A DNA stretch of 64,000 bases from Halopseudomonas bauzanensis. Lineage in GTDB: Bacteria > Pseudomonadota > Gammaproteobacteria > Pseudomonadales > Pseudomonadaceae. The position numbers and the translations under genes are program-made. A model generated the notes under the pieces. The model made no database searches, was not told where the DNA came from, and saw nothing but the letters and a program-made list of their open reading frames with translations. The stretch spans positions 124,001 to 188,000 of the forward strand of contig NZ_FOUA01000006.1 in assembly GCF_900114735.1 (NCBI RefSeq). The letters are read 5' to 3'. Positions 26,658 to 35,314 of the stretch are shown piece after piece (position 1 is the stretch's first letter; each line of letters opens with the position of its first letter).

Positions 26658-27446
26658 TTAGCGGAAGTCTTCTTCCTTGCGCAGAGTCAGCACCTCATAG
26701 CCATCGGCAGTGACCAGGATAGTGTGCTCCCACTGGGCAGAGAGTTTGCGATCCTTGGTGATGGCGGTCCAGCCATCGCCCAGCAGCCGAGTTTCGGCAC
26801 GCCCCTGATTGAGCATGGGCTCGATGGTGAAGATCATGCCTTCCTTCAGCTCCAGTCCGGTGCCGGCCTTGCCGTAGTGCAGCACCTGGGGCTCTTCATG
26901 GAAGACCTTGCCGATGCCGTGGCCGCAATAGTCGCGCACCACGCTGTAACGGTTGGCATGGGCATGGTCCTGGATGATCTGGCCGATATCACCGAGGTGG
27001 GCGCCGGGGCGAACCACGGAGATACCCTTGTACAGGCACTCCTGGGTAACGCGGGACAGTCTGGTGACCCAGTCGGGCACCTCGCCAACATGGAACATCT
27101 TGCTGGTGTCACCGTGGTAGCCATCCTTGATCACAGTGATATCGATATTCATCGCGTCGCCATTCTTCAGCGGCTTGTCGTTGGGAATACCATGGCAGAC
27201 CACGTGATTGAGCGAGGTGCAGATGGACTTGGGGAAGGGGATGCGACCGTGCCCGCCGCCGTAGTTCAGCGGCGCGGGAATGGCTTTCTGTTCATTGATG
27301 ATGAAGTCGTGACAACGCTGGTTCAGCTCATCGGTGGTCACGCCCGGCTTGACGTATTCCCCGATCATTTCCAGCACTTCGGCGGCCAGTCGGCCGGCGA
27401 CGCGCATGCCGGCGATGTCTTCGGGGGTCTTGATGGATACGCTCAT
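26658..27446 (-). CDS. map: Type I methionine aminopeptidase
   Basis: Removes initiator methionine from nascent proteins in the cytoplasm. The 262-residue product keeps all metal and catalytic residues: H85, D102, D113, H176, E209 and E240, in the contexts CHGIP, IDIT, HGDTS, GHGIG, TIEPML and WEHT. It is divergent from rpsB, the standard arrangement, and lies 25 nt upstream of glnD in the same direction. The ATG at 27446 lies in a GGGGGAAUU-type purine context. Confidence 0.97.
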   Translation of the reverse strand: MSVSIKTPEDIAGMRVAGRLAAEVLEMIGEYVKPGVTTDELNQRCHDFIINEQKAIPAPLNYGGGHGRIPFPKSICTSLNHVVCHGIPNDKPLKNGDAMNIDITVIKDGYHGDTSKMFHVGEVPDWVTRLSRVTQECLYKGISVVRPGAHLGDIGQIIQDHAHANRYSVVRDYCGHGIGKVFHEEPQVLHYGKAGTGLELKEGMIFTIEPMLNQGRAETRLLGDGWTAITKDRKLSAQWEHTILVTADGYEVLTLRKEEDFR

Positions 27447-27581
27447 GATTGGGGGAATTCTCTCGTCTTGCCACGCCGACTGGCGTGCGGAATGGATTGA
27501 TTGGGCGTGAGTTTATCAGATAGAAAGGCTGCCCGGGGCAGGCGCCGTTCGGCACGCCAGCCTTTATTCGGCCCCCCACTC

Positions 27582-27734
27582 TATGGTATAAAGCGCCGCG
27601 CCTGAGAGAACCGCAGATTTTTACCTCAGGTATTTACTGAAACCGCACACGTATCGACACGTTGTCCTGGGTGCCCTTCGGGGTTGGATAGCGGGATGCG
27701 TGGAGGCCCAACCCGATCTATATATGGAGTTATC
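27582..27734 (+). promoter_or_regulatory. rpsB promoter/leader, probable S2 autoregulatory region
   Basis: The 288-bp space between map and rpsB contains a -10-like TATGGTATAAA at 27582-27592 with only a weak -35 (TTATTC). An untranslated leader follows. A 7-bp inverted repeat GGGTTGG (27681-27687) and CCAACCC (27708-27714) lies just before the rpsB ribosome site TGGAGT. The same position in enterobacteria holds the t44 leader bound by S2, so autoregulation is likely, but this RNA is called from position and one hairpin only. Confidence 0.45.
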
Positions 27735-28475
27735 ATGACCCAAGTTTCCATGCGTGACATGCTGAAGGCCGGTGCGCACTTTGGCCACCAGACCCGTTAC
27801 TGGAACCCGAAAATGGGCAAGTTCATTTTCGGCGCTCGCAACAAGATTCACATCATCAACCTGGAAAAGACCATGCCGATGTTCCATGAAGCCCTGAGCT
27901 TCGTGGAGAAACTGGCCAGTGGCAAGAACAAGCTGCTGTTCGTCGGTACCAAGCGCGCTGCCAGCAAGATCATTGCTGAAGAAGCCACCCGCGCTGGCAT
28001 GCCCTACGTTGATCATCGCTGGCTCGGCGGCATGCTGACCAACTACAAGACCATCCGTCAGTCCATCAAGCGTCTGCGTGACCTGGAAGTTCAGTCCCAG
28101 GACGGGACTTTCACCAAGCTGACCAAGAAAGAAGCCCTGATGCGCACCCGCGACCTGGAAAAGCTGGATCGCGGCCTGGGTGGTATCAAGGATATGGGCG
28201 GCCTGCCTGACGCTCTCTTCGTCATCGACGTCGAGCACGAGCGCATTGCTATCACCGAAGCCAACAAGCTGGGCATCCCGGTCATCGGCATCGTCGATAC
28301 CAACAGCAGCCCCGAAGGCATCGACTACGTGATCCCCGGTAACGATGACGCCATCCGCGCCATCAAGCTGTACGCCGGCGCCATGGCTGATGCAGTACTG
28401 CGCGGCAAGAACAGCGGCGGTGTCGACGAGTTCGTCGAAGAAGCTGCTGCGGCTCCCGAGGCATCCGAAGGCTGA
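27735..28475 (+). CDS. rpsB: 30S ribosomal protein S2
   Basis: Small-subunit ribosomal protein. The 246-residue product begins [20 protein letters not shown], the universal S2 start, and has the IDTNSSP-like segment [20 protein letters not shown] and an acidic Ala-rich tail. The ATG at 27735 follows TGGAGT; longer frames start inside the leader. A terminator lies between it and tsf, so tsf is partly uncoupled. Confidence 0.98.
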   Translation: MTQVSMRDMLKAGAHFGHQTRYWNPKMGKFIFGARNKIHIINLEKTMPMFHEALSFVEKLASGKNKLLFVGTKRAASKIIAEEATRAGMPYVDHRWLGGMLTNYKTIRQSIKRLRDLEVQSQDGTFTKLTKKEALMRTRDLEKLDRGLGGIKDMGGLPDALFVIDVEHERIAITEANKLGIPVIGIVDTNSSPEGIDYVIPGNDDAIRAIKLYAGAMADAVLRGKNSGGVDEFVEEAAAAPEASEG

Positions 28476-28510
28476 GCAGGAACCGGCGTGGTCTCAATGC
28501 CGTAACCAAG

Positions 28511-28532
28511 AAGGGGGCCTTGCCCCCTTTTT
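28511..28532 (+). terminator. Terminator or attenuator between rpsB and tsf
   Basis: Stem AAGGGGGC (28511-28518) pairs with GCCCCCTT (28522-28529) around a 3-nt loop and runs into TTT. It could stop the rpsB message or adjust the S2 to EF-Ts ratio by partial read-through. Confidence 0.82.
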
Positions 28533-28621
28533 GCACTATGTTGAAATATCTTGAAAGCAACATGATGAGGCTACCCTGTGGTCCGGGTGGCTCCCAATCA
28601 AGCAAGCCAGAGGAATAATTC

Positions 28622-29491
28622 ATGTCACAGATTACTGCAGCCATGGTCAAGGAACTGCGTGAGCGTACCGGCCAGGGCATGATGGATTGCAAAAAGGCGC
28701 TTGCCGCAGCGGATGGCGACATCGAGAAAGCCATCGACGATATGCGTGCTGCCGGTGCGATCAAGGCCGCCAAGAAAGCTGGCAACATTGCCGCTGAAGG
28801 CTCCATTGCTGTCAAGGTGGCGGACGACAACAAGTCAGCCATTATCATCGAAGTCAACTCCCAGACCGACTTCCTGGCGCTGCAAGACGACTTCAAGGGC
28901 TTCGTCAACGATAGCCTGGAGAAGGGTTTCGCTGCCGGTTACACCGACGCTGCTCCGCTGATCGCCGATCAGGAAACCGCCCGTGAGGCGCTGGTTGCCA
29001 AGTGTGGTGAGAACGTCAACATCCGTCGTCTGACCCGTGTTGAAGGCGACGTGGTGGGTGCCTACCTGCACGGTCATCGTATCGGTGTACTGGTTGTCCT
29101 GAAAGGCGGCGACGCCGAGCTGGCCCGTGACATCGCCATGCACGTGGCTGCCAGCAACCCGCAGCTGCTTGATCCTTCCCAGGTATCTCCTGAAGTGATC
29201 GAGAAGGAAAAGGAAATCTTCCTGAGCCTGAATGCTGACAAGATCGCCGGCAAGCCGGAGAACATTGTTGAGAATATGGTCAAAGGCCGGATCAACAAGT
29301 TCCTCGCCGAAGCCAGCCTGGTTGAGCAGGCCTTCGTCAAGGATCCGGAAATCAAGGTCGGCGAGCTGGCCAAGAAAGCCGGTGCTGAAATCGTTTCCTT
29401 CACCCGCTTTGAAGTGGGCGAGGGCATCGAGCGTGCCGAGGTTGACTTCGCTGCCGAAGTAGCTGCCCAGATTGCTGCCTCCAAGCAGTAA
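28622..29491 (+). CDS. tsf: Translation elongation factor Ts
   Basis: Guanine-nucleotide exchange factor for EF-Tu. The 289-residue product has the N-terminal UBA-like domain with KELRERTGQGMMDCKKAL, the core NSQTDFLA motif that contacts EF-Tu, and two similar core subdomains. The start at 28622 follows AGAGGAA. The usual neighbours rpsB and pyrH flank it, and strong hairpins follow. Confidence 0.98.
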   Translation: MSQITAAMVKELRERTGQGMMDCKKALAAADGDIEKAIDDMRAAGAIKAAKKAGNIAAEGSIAVKVADDNKSAIIIEVNSQTDFLALQDDFKGFVNDSLEKGFAAGYTDAAPLIADQETAREALVAKCGENVNIRRLTRVEGDVVGAYLHGHRIGVLVVLKGGDAELARDIAMHVAASNPQLLDPSQVSPEVIEKEKEIFLSLNADKIAGKPENIVENMVKGRINKFLAEASLVEQAFVKDPEIKVGELAKKAGAEIVSFTRFEVGEGIERAEVDFAAEVAAQIAASKQ

Positions 29492-29514
29492 TTGCGCGGC
29501 GTGACCAGCGCTCT

Positions 29515-29538
29515 GCAGACTCCCTGCGCGGAGTCTGC
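29515..29538 (+). terminator. First of two hairpins after tsf
   Basis: Perfect 9-bp stem GCAGACTCC (29515-29523) and GGAGTCTGC (29530-29538) with loop CTGCGC. No T-run follows, so it may be an RNA-stabilising 3' structure preceding the real terminator. Confidence 0.55.
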
Positions 29539-29554
29539 AACCAGAGTAGTATCG

Positions 29555-29589
29555 GAAGGCTTCCCGCGCAGGCGTGAAGCCTTCTTTTT
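29555..29589 (+). terminator. Rho-independent terminator after tsf
   Basis: Perfect 9-bp stem GAAGGCTTC (29555-29563) and GAAGCCTTC (29576-29584), a 12-nt loop, then five T residues. It ends the rpsB-tsf transcript, so pyrH probably has its own promoter in the following 83 bases. Confidence 0.92.
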
Positions 29590-29672
29590 AAGAAATACTG
29601 AACAAGTCGCCATCCTGATGGTCTGGGTGTGACTTGTTGAGTGTTTCACCAGCCACAGCAGGAGAGTGATGA

Positions 29673-30407
29673 ATGGCCCAGGTACCTAGCAGCCGTCAGC
29701 CCAAGTACAAGCGAATCCTTCTCAAACTCAGCGGAGAGGCCCTGATGGGTACCGAAGACTTCGGTATCGATCCCAAGGTGCTGGACCGCATGGCGCTGGA
29801 AATCGGCCAACTGATTGGCATTGGTGTACAGGTGGGACTGGTGATCGGTGGCGGCAATCTGTTCCGCGGCGCCGCTCTCAGTGCCGCCGGCATGGACCGG
29901 GTTACCGGTGACCACATGGGCATGCTGGCCACCGTAATGAACGGTCTGGCCATGCGCGACTCCCTGGAGCGCTCCAATATCCAGACCCGGGTGATGTCAG
30001 CTATCACCATGGAAGGCGTCACCGAGCATTATGATCGACGCAAGGCCATGCGCTATCTGGCTGGTGGCGACGTGGTAATATTTTCCGCTGGTACCGGTAA
30101 CCCCTTCTTCACCACCGACACTGCCGCCTGCCTGCGCGGTATCGAGGTGGATGCGGATGTGGTATTGAAGGCAACCAAGGTGGACGGCGTCTATAACCGC
30201 GATCCGATGAAGGATCCGAATGCCGAACGTTTCGACAAGCTCAGCTATGACCAGGTGCTGGACCTCAAGCTGGGTGTAATGGATCTGACAGCCATCTGTC
30301 TGATCCGCGATCACCAGATGCCCTTGCGGGTATTCAACATGAACAAGCCTGGCGCGCTGCTCAATGCAGTGGTAGGAAGCGCCGAGGGAACATTGATCGA
30401 GGGCTGA
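29673..30407 (+). CDS. pyrH: UMP kinase
   Basis: Phosphorylates UMP to UDP, supplying pyrimidine nucleotides for RNA and cell-envelope sugars. The 244-residue product of the amino-acid-kinase fold has [14 protein letters not shown] near the start, GGGNLFRG (about 55-62) and the C-terminal [11 protein letters not shown] element. It precedes frr by 3 nt, the conserved order. The ATG at 29673 follows GGAGAGTG. Confidence 0.97.
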   Translation: MAQVPSSRQPKYKRILLKLSGEALMGTEDFGIDPKVLDRMALEIGQLIGIGVQVGLVIGGGNLFRGAALSAAGMDRVTGDHMGMLATVMNGLAMRDSLERSNIQTRVMSAITMEGVTEHYDRRKAMRYLAGGDVVIFSAGTGNPFFTTDTAACLRGIEVDADVVLKATKVDGVYNRDPMKDPNAERFDKLSYDQVLDLKLGVMDLTAICLIRDHQMPLRVFNMNKPGALLNAVVGSAEGTLIEG

Positions 30408-30410
30408 GTA

Positions 30411-30968
30411 ATGATCAACGAAATCAAGCAAGAAGCGCAGGAACGTATGAAGAAGTCGGCCGAGTCGCTGGACGTCGCCTTCGCGAAGATCCGCACTGGT
30501 CGGGCACATCCGAGCATTCTCGACAGCGTTATGGTGTCCTACTACGGGTCCGACACGCCGCTGCGTCAGGTGGCCAACGTCACCGTCGAAGACTCGCGTA
30601 CGCTGGCCCTGAGCGTATTCGACAAGAGCATGATCCAGGCCGTGGAAAAGGCCATCATGACTTCCGACCTGGGTCTGAACCCGGCTACTGCCGGCACCAC
30701 CATCCGTGTGCCGATGCCTGCACTGACCGAGGAAACCCGCAAGGGTTATACCAAGCAGGCGCGCAGCGAAGCGGAGAACGCGCGGGTGGCGGTACGCAAT
30801 ATCCGTCGTGATGCGCTGGGTCAGCTGAAGGACCTGCAGAAGGAAAAGGAAATCAGCGAAGACGACGAGCGTCGTGCCGCAGATGAGGTGCAGAAACTCA
30901 CCGACAAGTACATTGCCGAGATCGACAAGGCGCTGGAAGCCAAAGAAACGGACCTGATGGCCATCTGA
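30411..30968 (+). CDS. frr: Ribosome-recycling factor
   Basis: Splits post-termination ribosomes together with EF-G. The 185-residue length is exact for the family. Features are the N-terminal helix [16 protein letters not shown], the [13 protein letters not shown] motif and the C-terminal three-helix bundle with [19 protein letters not shown]. It is 3 nt after pyrH and probably cotranscribed. A GC-rich hairpin without a T-run (30976-30989) follows in the 98-bp gap before uppS. Confidence 0.98.
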   Translation: MINEIKQEAQERMKKSAESLDVAFAKIRTGRAHPSILDSVMVSYYGSDTPLRQVANVTVEDSRTLALSVFDKSMIQAVEKAIMTSDLGLNPATAGTTIRVPMPALTEETRKGYTKQARSEAENARVAVRNIRRDALGQLKDLQKEKEISEDDERRAADEVQKLTDKYIAEIDKALEAKETDLMAI

Positions 30969-31066
30969 GGCAGATCCCGCCCTGGCGGGTGCTGCCCAAG
31001 GGCGCGCCTGATCGGGGCAGGGGCACCAGGAGATGAATTTGTTCAGCACACCAGCAGACCCTGATC

Positions 31067-31813
31067 ATGACTGATAATAAAGCTGCAACCGGGTCCGTCC
31101 CTCGCCATGTCGCCATCATCATGGATGGCAACAACCGCTGGGCACGCAAACGTTTCCTGCCCGGTGTGGCAGGGCACAAAGCGGGCGTGGATGCCGTCCG
31201 TGCGGTCATCGAGGTGTGCGCCCGGGAAGGGGTGGAAGTACTCACGCTGTTCGCCTTCTCCAGTGAGAACTGGGCCCGGCCGCAGGCTGAGGTCGGCGCC
31301 TTGATGGAGCTGTTCCTGCTGGCGCTGCACCGGGAAGTGCGCAAGCTGCGGGATAACGACATCCGTCTGAGCATCATTGGTGAGCGCAGCCGCTTTACGC
31401 CAAAGTTGCAGCAGGCGATGGCGGATGCCGAGGCCTACACTGCTGAATGTCGTGGTCTGCGACTGCTGGTGGCAGCCAATTACGGCGGGCAATGGGATAT
31501 CACCCAGGCGGCCCGTTCGCTGGCGCGCGATGCCGCAGCGGGCATTCTGGACGCTGATACCATCGAAGCGGATGATCTTGCAGCCCGGCTCAGTACTGCC
31601 GGTCTGCCGCTGCCCGATCTGTGTATTCGCACCGGCGGCGAGCGGCGTATCAGCAACTTCGTGCTGTGGCAGATGGCCTATGCCGAACTCTATTTTTCCG
31701 ATCTCTTCTGGCCTGATTTCAAACACGATGCCATGCGCGAGGCACTGGCGGATTTTGCTCGCCGGCAGCGGCGCTTTGGCAAGACCAGCGAACAAGTGGC
31801 AGCGGAGTCCTGA
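31067..31813 (+). CDS. uppS: Undecaprenyl diphosphate synthase
   Basis: cis-Prenyltransferase that makes the C55 lipid carrier for peptidoglycan and O-antigen. The 248-residue product has the catalytic aspartate D20 in MDGNNRWA, FAFSSENWARP, and RTGGERRISNFVLWQ. The start lacks a nearby Shine-Dalgarno. A 13-codon frame (31033-31074) begins right after AGGAG, and its stop overlaps the uppS start region. Coupled initiation is possible, though the AGGAG touches that ATG with no spacer. The stop shares one base with the cdsA start. Confidence 0.97.
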   Translation: MTDNKAATGSVPRHVAIIMDGNNRWARKRFLPGVAGHKAGVDAVRAVIEVCAREGVEVLTLFAFSSENWARPQAEVGALMELFLLALHREVRKLRDNDIRLSIIGERSRFTPKLQQAMADAEAYTAECRGLRLLVAANYGGQWDITQAARSLARDAAAGILDADTIEADDLAARLSTAGLPLPDLCIRTGGERRISNFVLWQMAYAELYFSDLFWPDFKHDAMREALADFARRQRRFGKTSEQVAAES

Positions 31814-32628
31814 TGCTCAAGCAACGCATTCTCACCGGCGTGATTCTAGCGCCCCTGGTCATCGCCGGCTTTGTGCTGCTCGACCATCTCTGGTTTGCCG
31901 TGATGATCGGCTTCATTGTTACTCTGGGAGCCTGGGAGTGGGCCCGGCTTGCCGGTGAGGTCTCGCAGAAAGGGCGGGTAATCTATGCTCTGGCGGTGGC
32001 GCTGATGCTGGTCGGCCTGTATCGCGATGCCTGGGCACCGCATTTTCTGCTGGCGCCGGCACTGGGCTGGTGGCTGCTGGCGACCAGTATGATCATACGC
32101 TACCCCAACGGTCGCGGACTCTGGACCGGCTCACTGATTGCGCAGCTGTTCGGTTTGCTGATATTGCTGCCGGCGTGGTACGGACTGGTCTGGCTGCGTG
32201 CGCTGGACGGCGGGCTGTGGCTGATACTGGCTGTGGTGGTGATGGTCTGGGCGGCGGATATCGGCGCTTATTTTGCCGGCAAGACCTTCGGCCGCAACAA
32301 GCTGCTGCCGCGGGTCAGCCCCGGCAAGACTATCGAGGGTCTGCTCGGTGGTGTGCTGTTGACCCAGCTGCTCGCCGTGGCGGCGATGCTCTATCTCGGC
32401 TGGTCCATGCAATCTATCCTGATCGGTATGGTCGGTACCCTGGTAGTCGTCCTGTTTTCGGTCGTGGGTGATCTGACCGAAAGCCTGTTCAAGCGCGAGC
32501 AGGGGCTGAAAGACAGCAGCAACCTGTTGCCCGGGCATGGAGGTGTGATGGACCGCATCGACAGCCTGACGGCGGCGGTACCGGTTTTCTCCCTGGGCTG
32601 GTATTTGTTCGGGAGTCTGCTGGGTTGA
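31813..32628 (+). CDS. cdsA: Phosphatidate cytidylyltransferase
   Basis: Inner-membrane enzyme that makes CDP-diacylglycerol for all phospholipids. The 271-residue product has about eight hydrophobic segments and the signature running from [12 protein letters not shown] through [20 protein letters not shown] to [10 protein letters not shown] near the C-terminus. Its ATG overlaps the uppS stop by one base and its stop overlaps the dxr TTG by 4 nt, so it is tightly coupled on both sides. Confidence 0.97.
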   Translation: MLKQRILTGVILAPLVIAGFVLLDHLWFAVMIGFIVTLGAWEWARLAGEVSQKGRVIYALAVALMLVGLYRDAWAPHFLLAPALGWWLLATSMIIRYPNGRGLWTGSLIAQLFGLLILLPAWYGLVWLRALDGGLWLILAVVVMVWAADIGAYFAGKTFGRNKLLPRVSPGKTIEGLLGGVLLTQLLAVAAMLYLGWSMQSILIGMVGTLVVVLFSVVGDLTESLFKREQGLKDSSNLLPGHGGVMDRIDSLTAAVPVFSLGWYLFGSLLG

Positions 32629-33809
32629 GTCACGAATGGATTACAGTGTTGGGTGCGACCGGCTCGATCGGCGTCAGCACTCTGGATGTGCTGGCCCGGC
32701 ACGTTGACCGCTACAGTGTTTTTGCTCTGACCGGGCACAGCCGCATGGCTGTGCTGGAGGCGCAGTGTCAACAGCACCGGCCGGTGTTCGCTGTGGTGGC
32801 GGACGCGGCCCAGGCAGCTGAACTGCAGCCGCGTCTGGCGGCGGCCGGTGTGCCGACCCGGGTGCTGCATGGGTCCGAGGCGCTGGCCGACGTGGCAGCC
32901 GATCAGCGTGTCCAGGTGGTCATGGCGGCCATTGTGGGCGCGGCCGGACTGGCCCCGACGCTGGCGGCGGTACGTGCCGGCAAGCGCGTATTGCTGGCCA
33001 ATAAGGAAGCACTGGTCATGTCTGGCGCCCTGTTCATGCAGGCGGTGAGCCAGTCCGGCGCGCAGCTGCTGCCGATCGACAGCGAGCACAACGCCATCTT
33101 TCAGTGCATGCCGCAGAACTACGGCGCCGGCCTCGGCAAGGTAGGCGTGCGGCGTATTCTGCTCACCGCTTCTGGCGGACCCTTCCGCGATTATGCGCTG
33201 GAAGACCTGGCCGGGGTAACACCAGCACAGGCCTGCGCGCACCCCAACTGGTCGATGGGACAGAAAATCTCTGTGGACTCGGCCAGCATGATGAACAAGG
33301 GCCTGGAGTTGATCGAGGCCTGCTGGCTGTTCGATGCGCGACCCGAGCAGGTCGAGGTGGTGGTGCACCCACAGAGCGTGGTGCATTCGCTGGTCGATTA
33401 CGTCGATGGGTCGGTGCTGGCGCAGCTGGGCAATCCCGATATGCGTACCCCCATCGCCCACGCACTGGCGTGGCCGGAGCGGATCGATTCCGGGGTCAGT
33501 GCGCTCGACCTGCTGCGGACCGCGCGGTTGGACTTCCAGGCCCCTGATCCGCTGCGTTTCCCCTGTCTGTCCTTGGCTCGGCAGGCTTTTGACGCTGGCG
33601 GCACCGCCTGCGCCATCCTCAACGCCGCCAACGAGGTGGCCGTGCAGGCCTTTCTCGGTGGACGCATTGGTTTCACCGACATCCCTGTTATTATCGAGCA
33701 CACATTGAACTGCCTTCCGCCCGAGCGGGTCGAAGAGCTGCCACAGGTCATGCTGGCTGATCAGCAGGCCCGTGAACAGGCGGAAACATGGCTGGTCAAG
33801 CGGGTCTGA
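32625..33809 (+). CDS. dxr: 1-deoxy-D-xylulose 5-phosphate reductoisomerase
   Basis: Second enzyme of the MEP isoprenoid pathway, NADPH dependent. The 394-residue product has the nucleotide-binding loop [14 protein letters not shown] at the start, [11 protein letters not shown], the metal-site region [12 protein letters not shown], and the substrate loop [19 protein letters not shown]. The TTG start, which gives [10 protein letters not shown], overlaps the cdsA stop (TTGA); no ATG lies near enough. Together with uppS and ispD, the window carries three isoprenoid steps. Confidence 0.97.
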   Translation: MSHEWITVLGATGSIGVSTLDVLARHVDRYSVFALTGHSRMAVLEAQCQQHRPVFAVVADAAQAAELQPRLAAAGVPTRVLHGSEALADVAADQRVQVVMAAIVGAAGLAPTLAAVRAGKRVLLANKEALVMSGALFMQAVSQSGAQLLPIDSEHNAIFQCMPQNYGAGLGKVGVRRILLTASGGPFRDYALEDLAGVTPAQACAHPNWSMGQKISVDSASMMNKGLELIEACWLFDARPEQVEVVVHPQSVVHSLVDYVDGSVLAQLGNPDMRTPIAHALAWPERIDSGVSALDLLRTARLDFQAPDPLRFPCLSLARQAFDAGGTACAILNAANEVAVQAFLGGRIGFTDIPVIIEHTLNCLPPERVEELPQVMLADQQAREQAETWLVKRV

Positions 33810-33846
33810 GTATGAGACTCAGACCGGTCCCCGAATGAGGCGCTGA

Positions 33847-35208
33847 ATGGATCTTTTGTTTACTCTGCTGGCCACCATCGTGGCATTGGGGCTGCTGGTC
33901 ACCATTCACGAATACGGCCATTTCTGGGTCGCGCGTCGGTGCGGCGTCAAAGTGCTGCGCTTTTCCATCGGCTTCGGGCCAGCTTTGTATAGCTGGCATG
34001 ATCGCCAAGGCACCGAGTATGTGATTGCCGGCATCCCGTTGGGCGGCTACGTCAAGATGCTCGATGAGCGCGAGAGTCCGGTGCCGGAGCAGGAACTGGA
34101 TCAAGCGTTCAACCGCAAGAGCGTCAAGCAGCGCATTGCCATCGTCGCTGCCGGCCCGTTGGCCAACTTCCTGCTGGCTATCCTGGCATTCTGGATCATT
34201 GCGGTGCTGGGTATCACCACGGTCGCGCCGGTAACCGGCCCGGTCGAGCCCGGCAGTATCGCCGAGCGCGCCGGTATGCGCGAAGGGCTGGAGATCCTCG
34301 AGATTGACGGTACCGCGACGCCCACCTGGCATGAAGTCAATCTGCAGCTGATCCGCCGCCTTGGCGAAACGGGACAGCTGCAGCTGCTGGCGCGGGAAGG
34401 TGAGGGCGGCGCGCCGCAGAGTTATACCCTGCAGTTGCAGAGCTGGCTGCGCGGGGCCGAACAGCCGGACCCGGTAGCGGCGCTGGGTCTGACCAGCTGG
34501 AAGCCGGCGGTGCCACCGCTGATCGGGCAGATCAGTCCGGATGGCGCGGCCGCGGCGGCTGGACTGCAAGCGGGCGATCTGATCGTGGCGATCGATGGCG
34601 AGCCGGTCAGCGACTGGCTGGTGGACGTGGTGCCGGCTATTCAGGCCAGCGCCGGTCAGACACTGGAATTGACCGTGGAGCGTGAGGGAGGCATCCGCAC
34701 GTTGGCCCTGACTCCCGCGGCCCGTGAGCAGGATGGCCGGCTGATCGGTTTCATCGGTGCCGGTATCGAAGCCTTCGAATGGCCCGAGCACATGATGCGC
34801 AGCATCAGCCACAATCCGCTGACGGCGATCCCGGTGGCAGTGATGAAAACCTGGGACATGACCGCGCTGACCCTCGATTCGCTGAAAAAGATGGTCACCG
34901 GGCTGGTCTCGGCAAAAAACTTGAGCGGCCCGATAACCATTGCTAAAGTGGCGGGCGCCTCGGCCAAGTCTGGAGTCGAAAGCTTTCTCGGTTTCATTGC
35001 CTATCTGAGCATCAGTCTGGGGGTGTTGAATCTGCTGCCCATTCCGGTGCTCGACGGTGGTCATCTGGTGTATTACGTGGCCGAGTGGATTAGAGGAAAG
35101 CCCCTTTCCGAGCGTATCCAGGGGTGGGGATTGCAGATAGGATTGACCATGATTGTCGGCGTGATGTTATTCGCCATCTACAACGATATAAGCCGGTTGG
35201 GCAGCTGA
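33847..35208 (+). CDS. rseP: Site-2 protease RseP
   Basis: Intramembrane zinc metalloprotease that cleaves anti-sigma factor RseA-type proteins to activate the sigma-E envelope stress response. The 453-residue product has HEYGH at 21-25 in the first membrane segment. Two PDZ domains lie over about 115-300, and the second metal-ligand motif LLPIPVLDGGH has D403. Its position directly before bamA and skp fits the envelope-biogenesis context. ATG at 33847 is 37 nt after dxr. Confidence 0.97.
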   Translation: MDLLFTLLATIVALGLLVTIHEYGHFWVARRCGVKVLRFSIGFGPALYSWHDRQGTEYVIAGIPLGGYVKMLDERESPVPEQELDQAFNRKSVKQRIAIVAAGPLANFLLAILAFWIIAVLGITTVAPVTGPVEPGSIAERAGMREGLEILEIDGTATPTWHEVNLQLIRRLGETGQLQLLAREGEGGAPQSYTLQLQSWLRGAEQPDPVAALGLTSWKPAVPPLIGQISPDGAAAAAGLQAGDLIVAIDGEPVSDWLVDVVPAIQASAGQTLELTVEREGGIRTLALTPAAREQDGRLIGFIGAGIEAFEWPEHMMRSISHNPLTAIPVAVMKTWDMTALTLDSLKKMVTGLVSAKNLSGPITIAKVAGASAKSGVESFLGFIAYLSISLGVLNLLPIPVLDGGHLVYYVAEWIRGKPLSERIQGWGLQIGLTMIVGVMLFAIYNDISRLGS

Positions 35209-35314
35209 GCGGCATAGAGATACGGAAGCGGGAATGTCCTGGTGACACCCGCTCCAATACCCGAGCTGTCGCATGCGGCAGATAAGAATTAACCAGTCAG
35301 CCAGAACGGATTTC

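Noticed and set aside
33796..35064. 422-codon frame antisense to rseP
   Set aside because: RseP on the plus strand has both zinc-site motifs and PDZ domains; the antisense frame has no motif.
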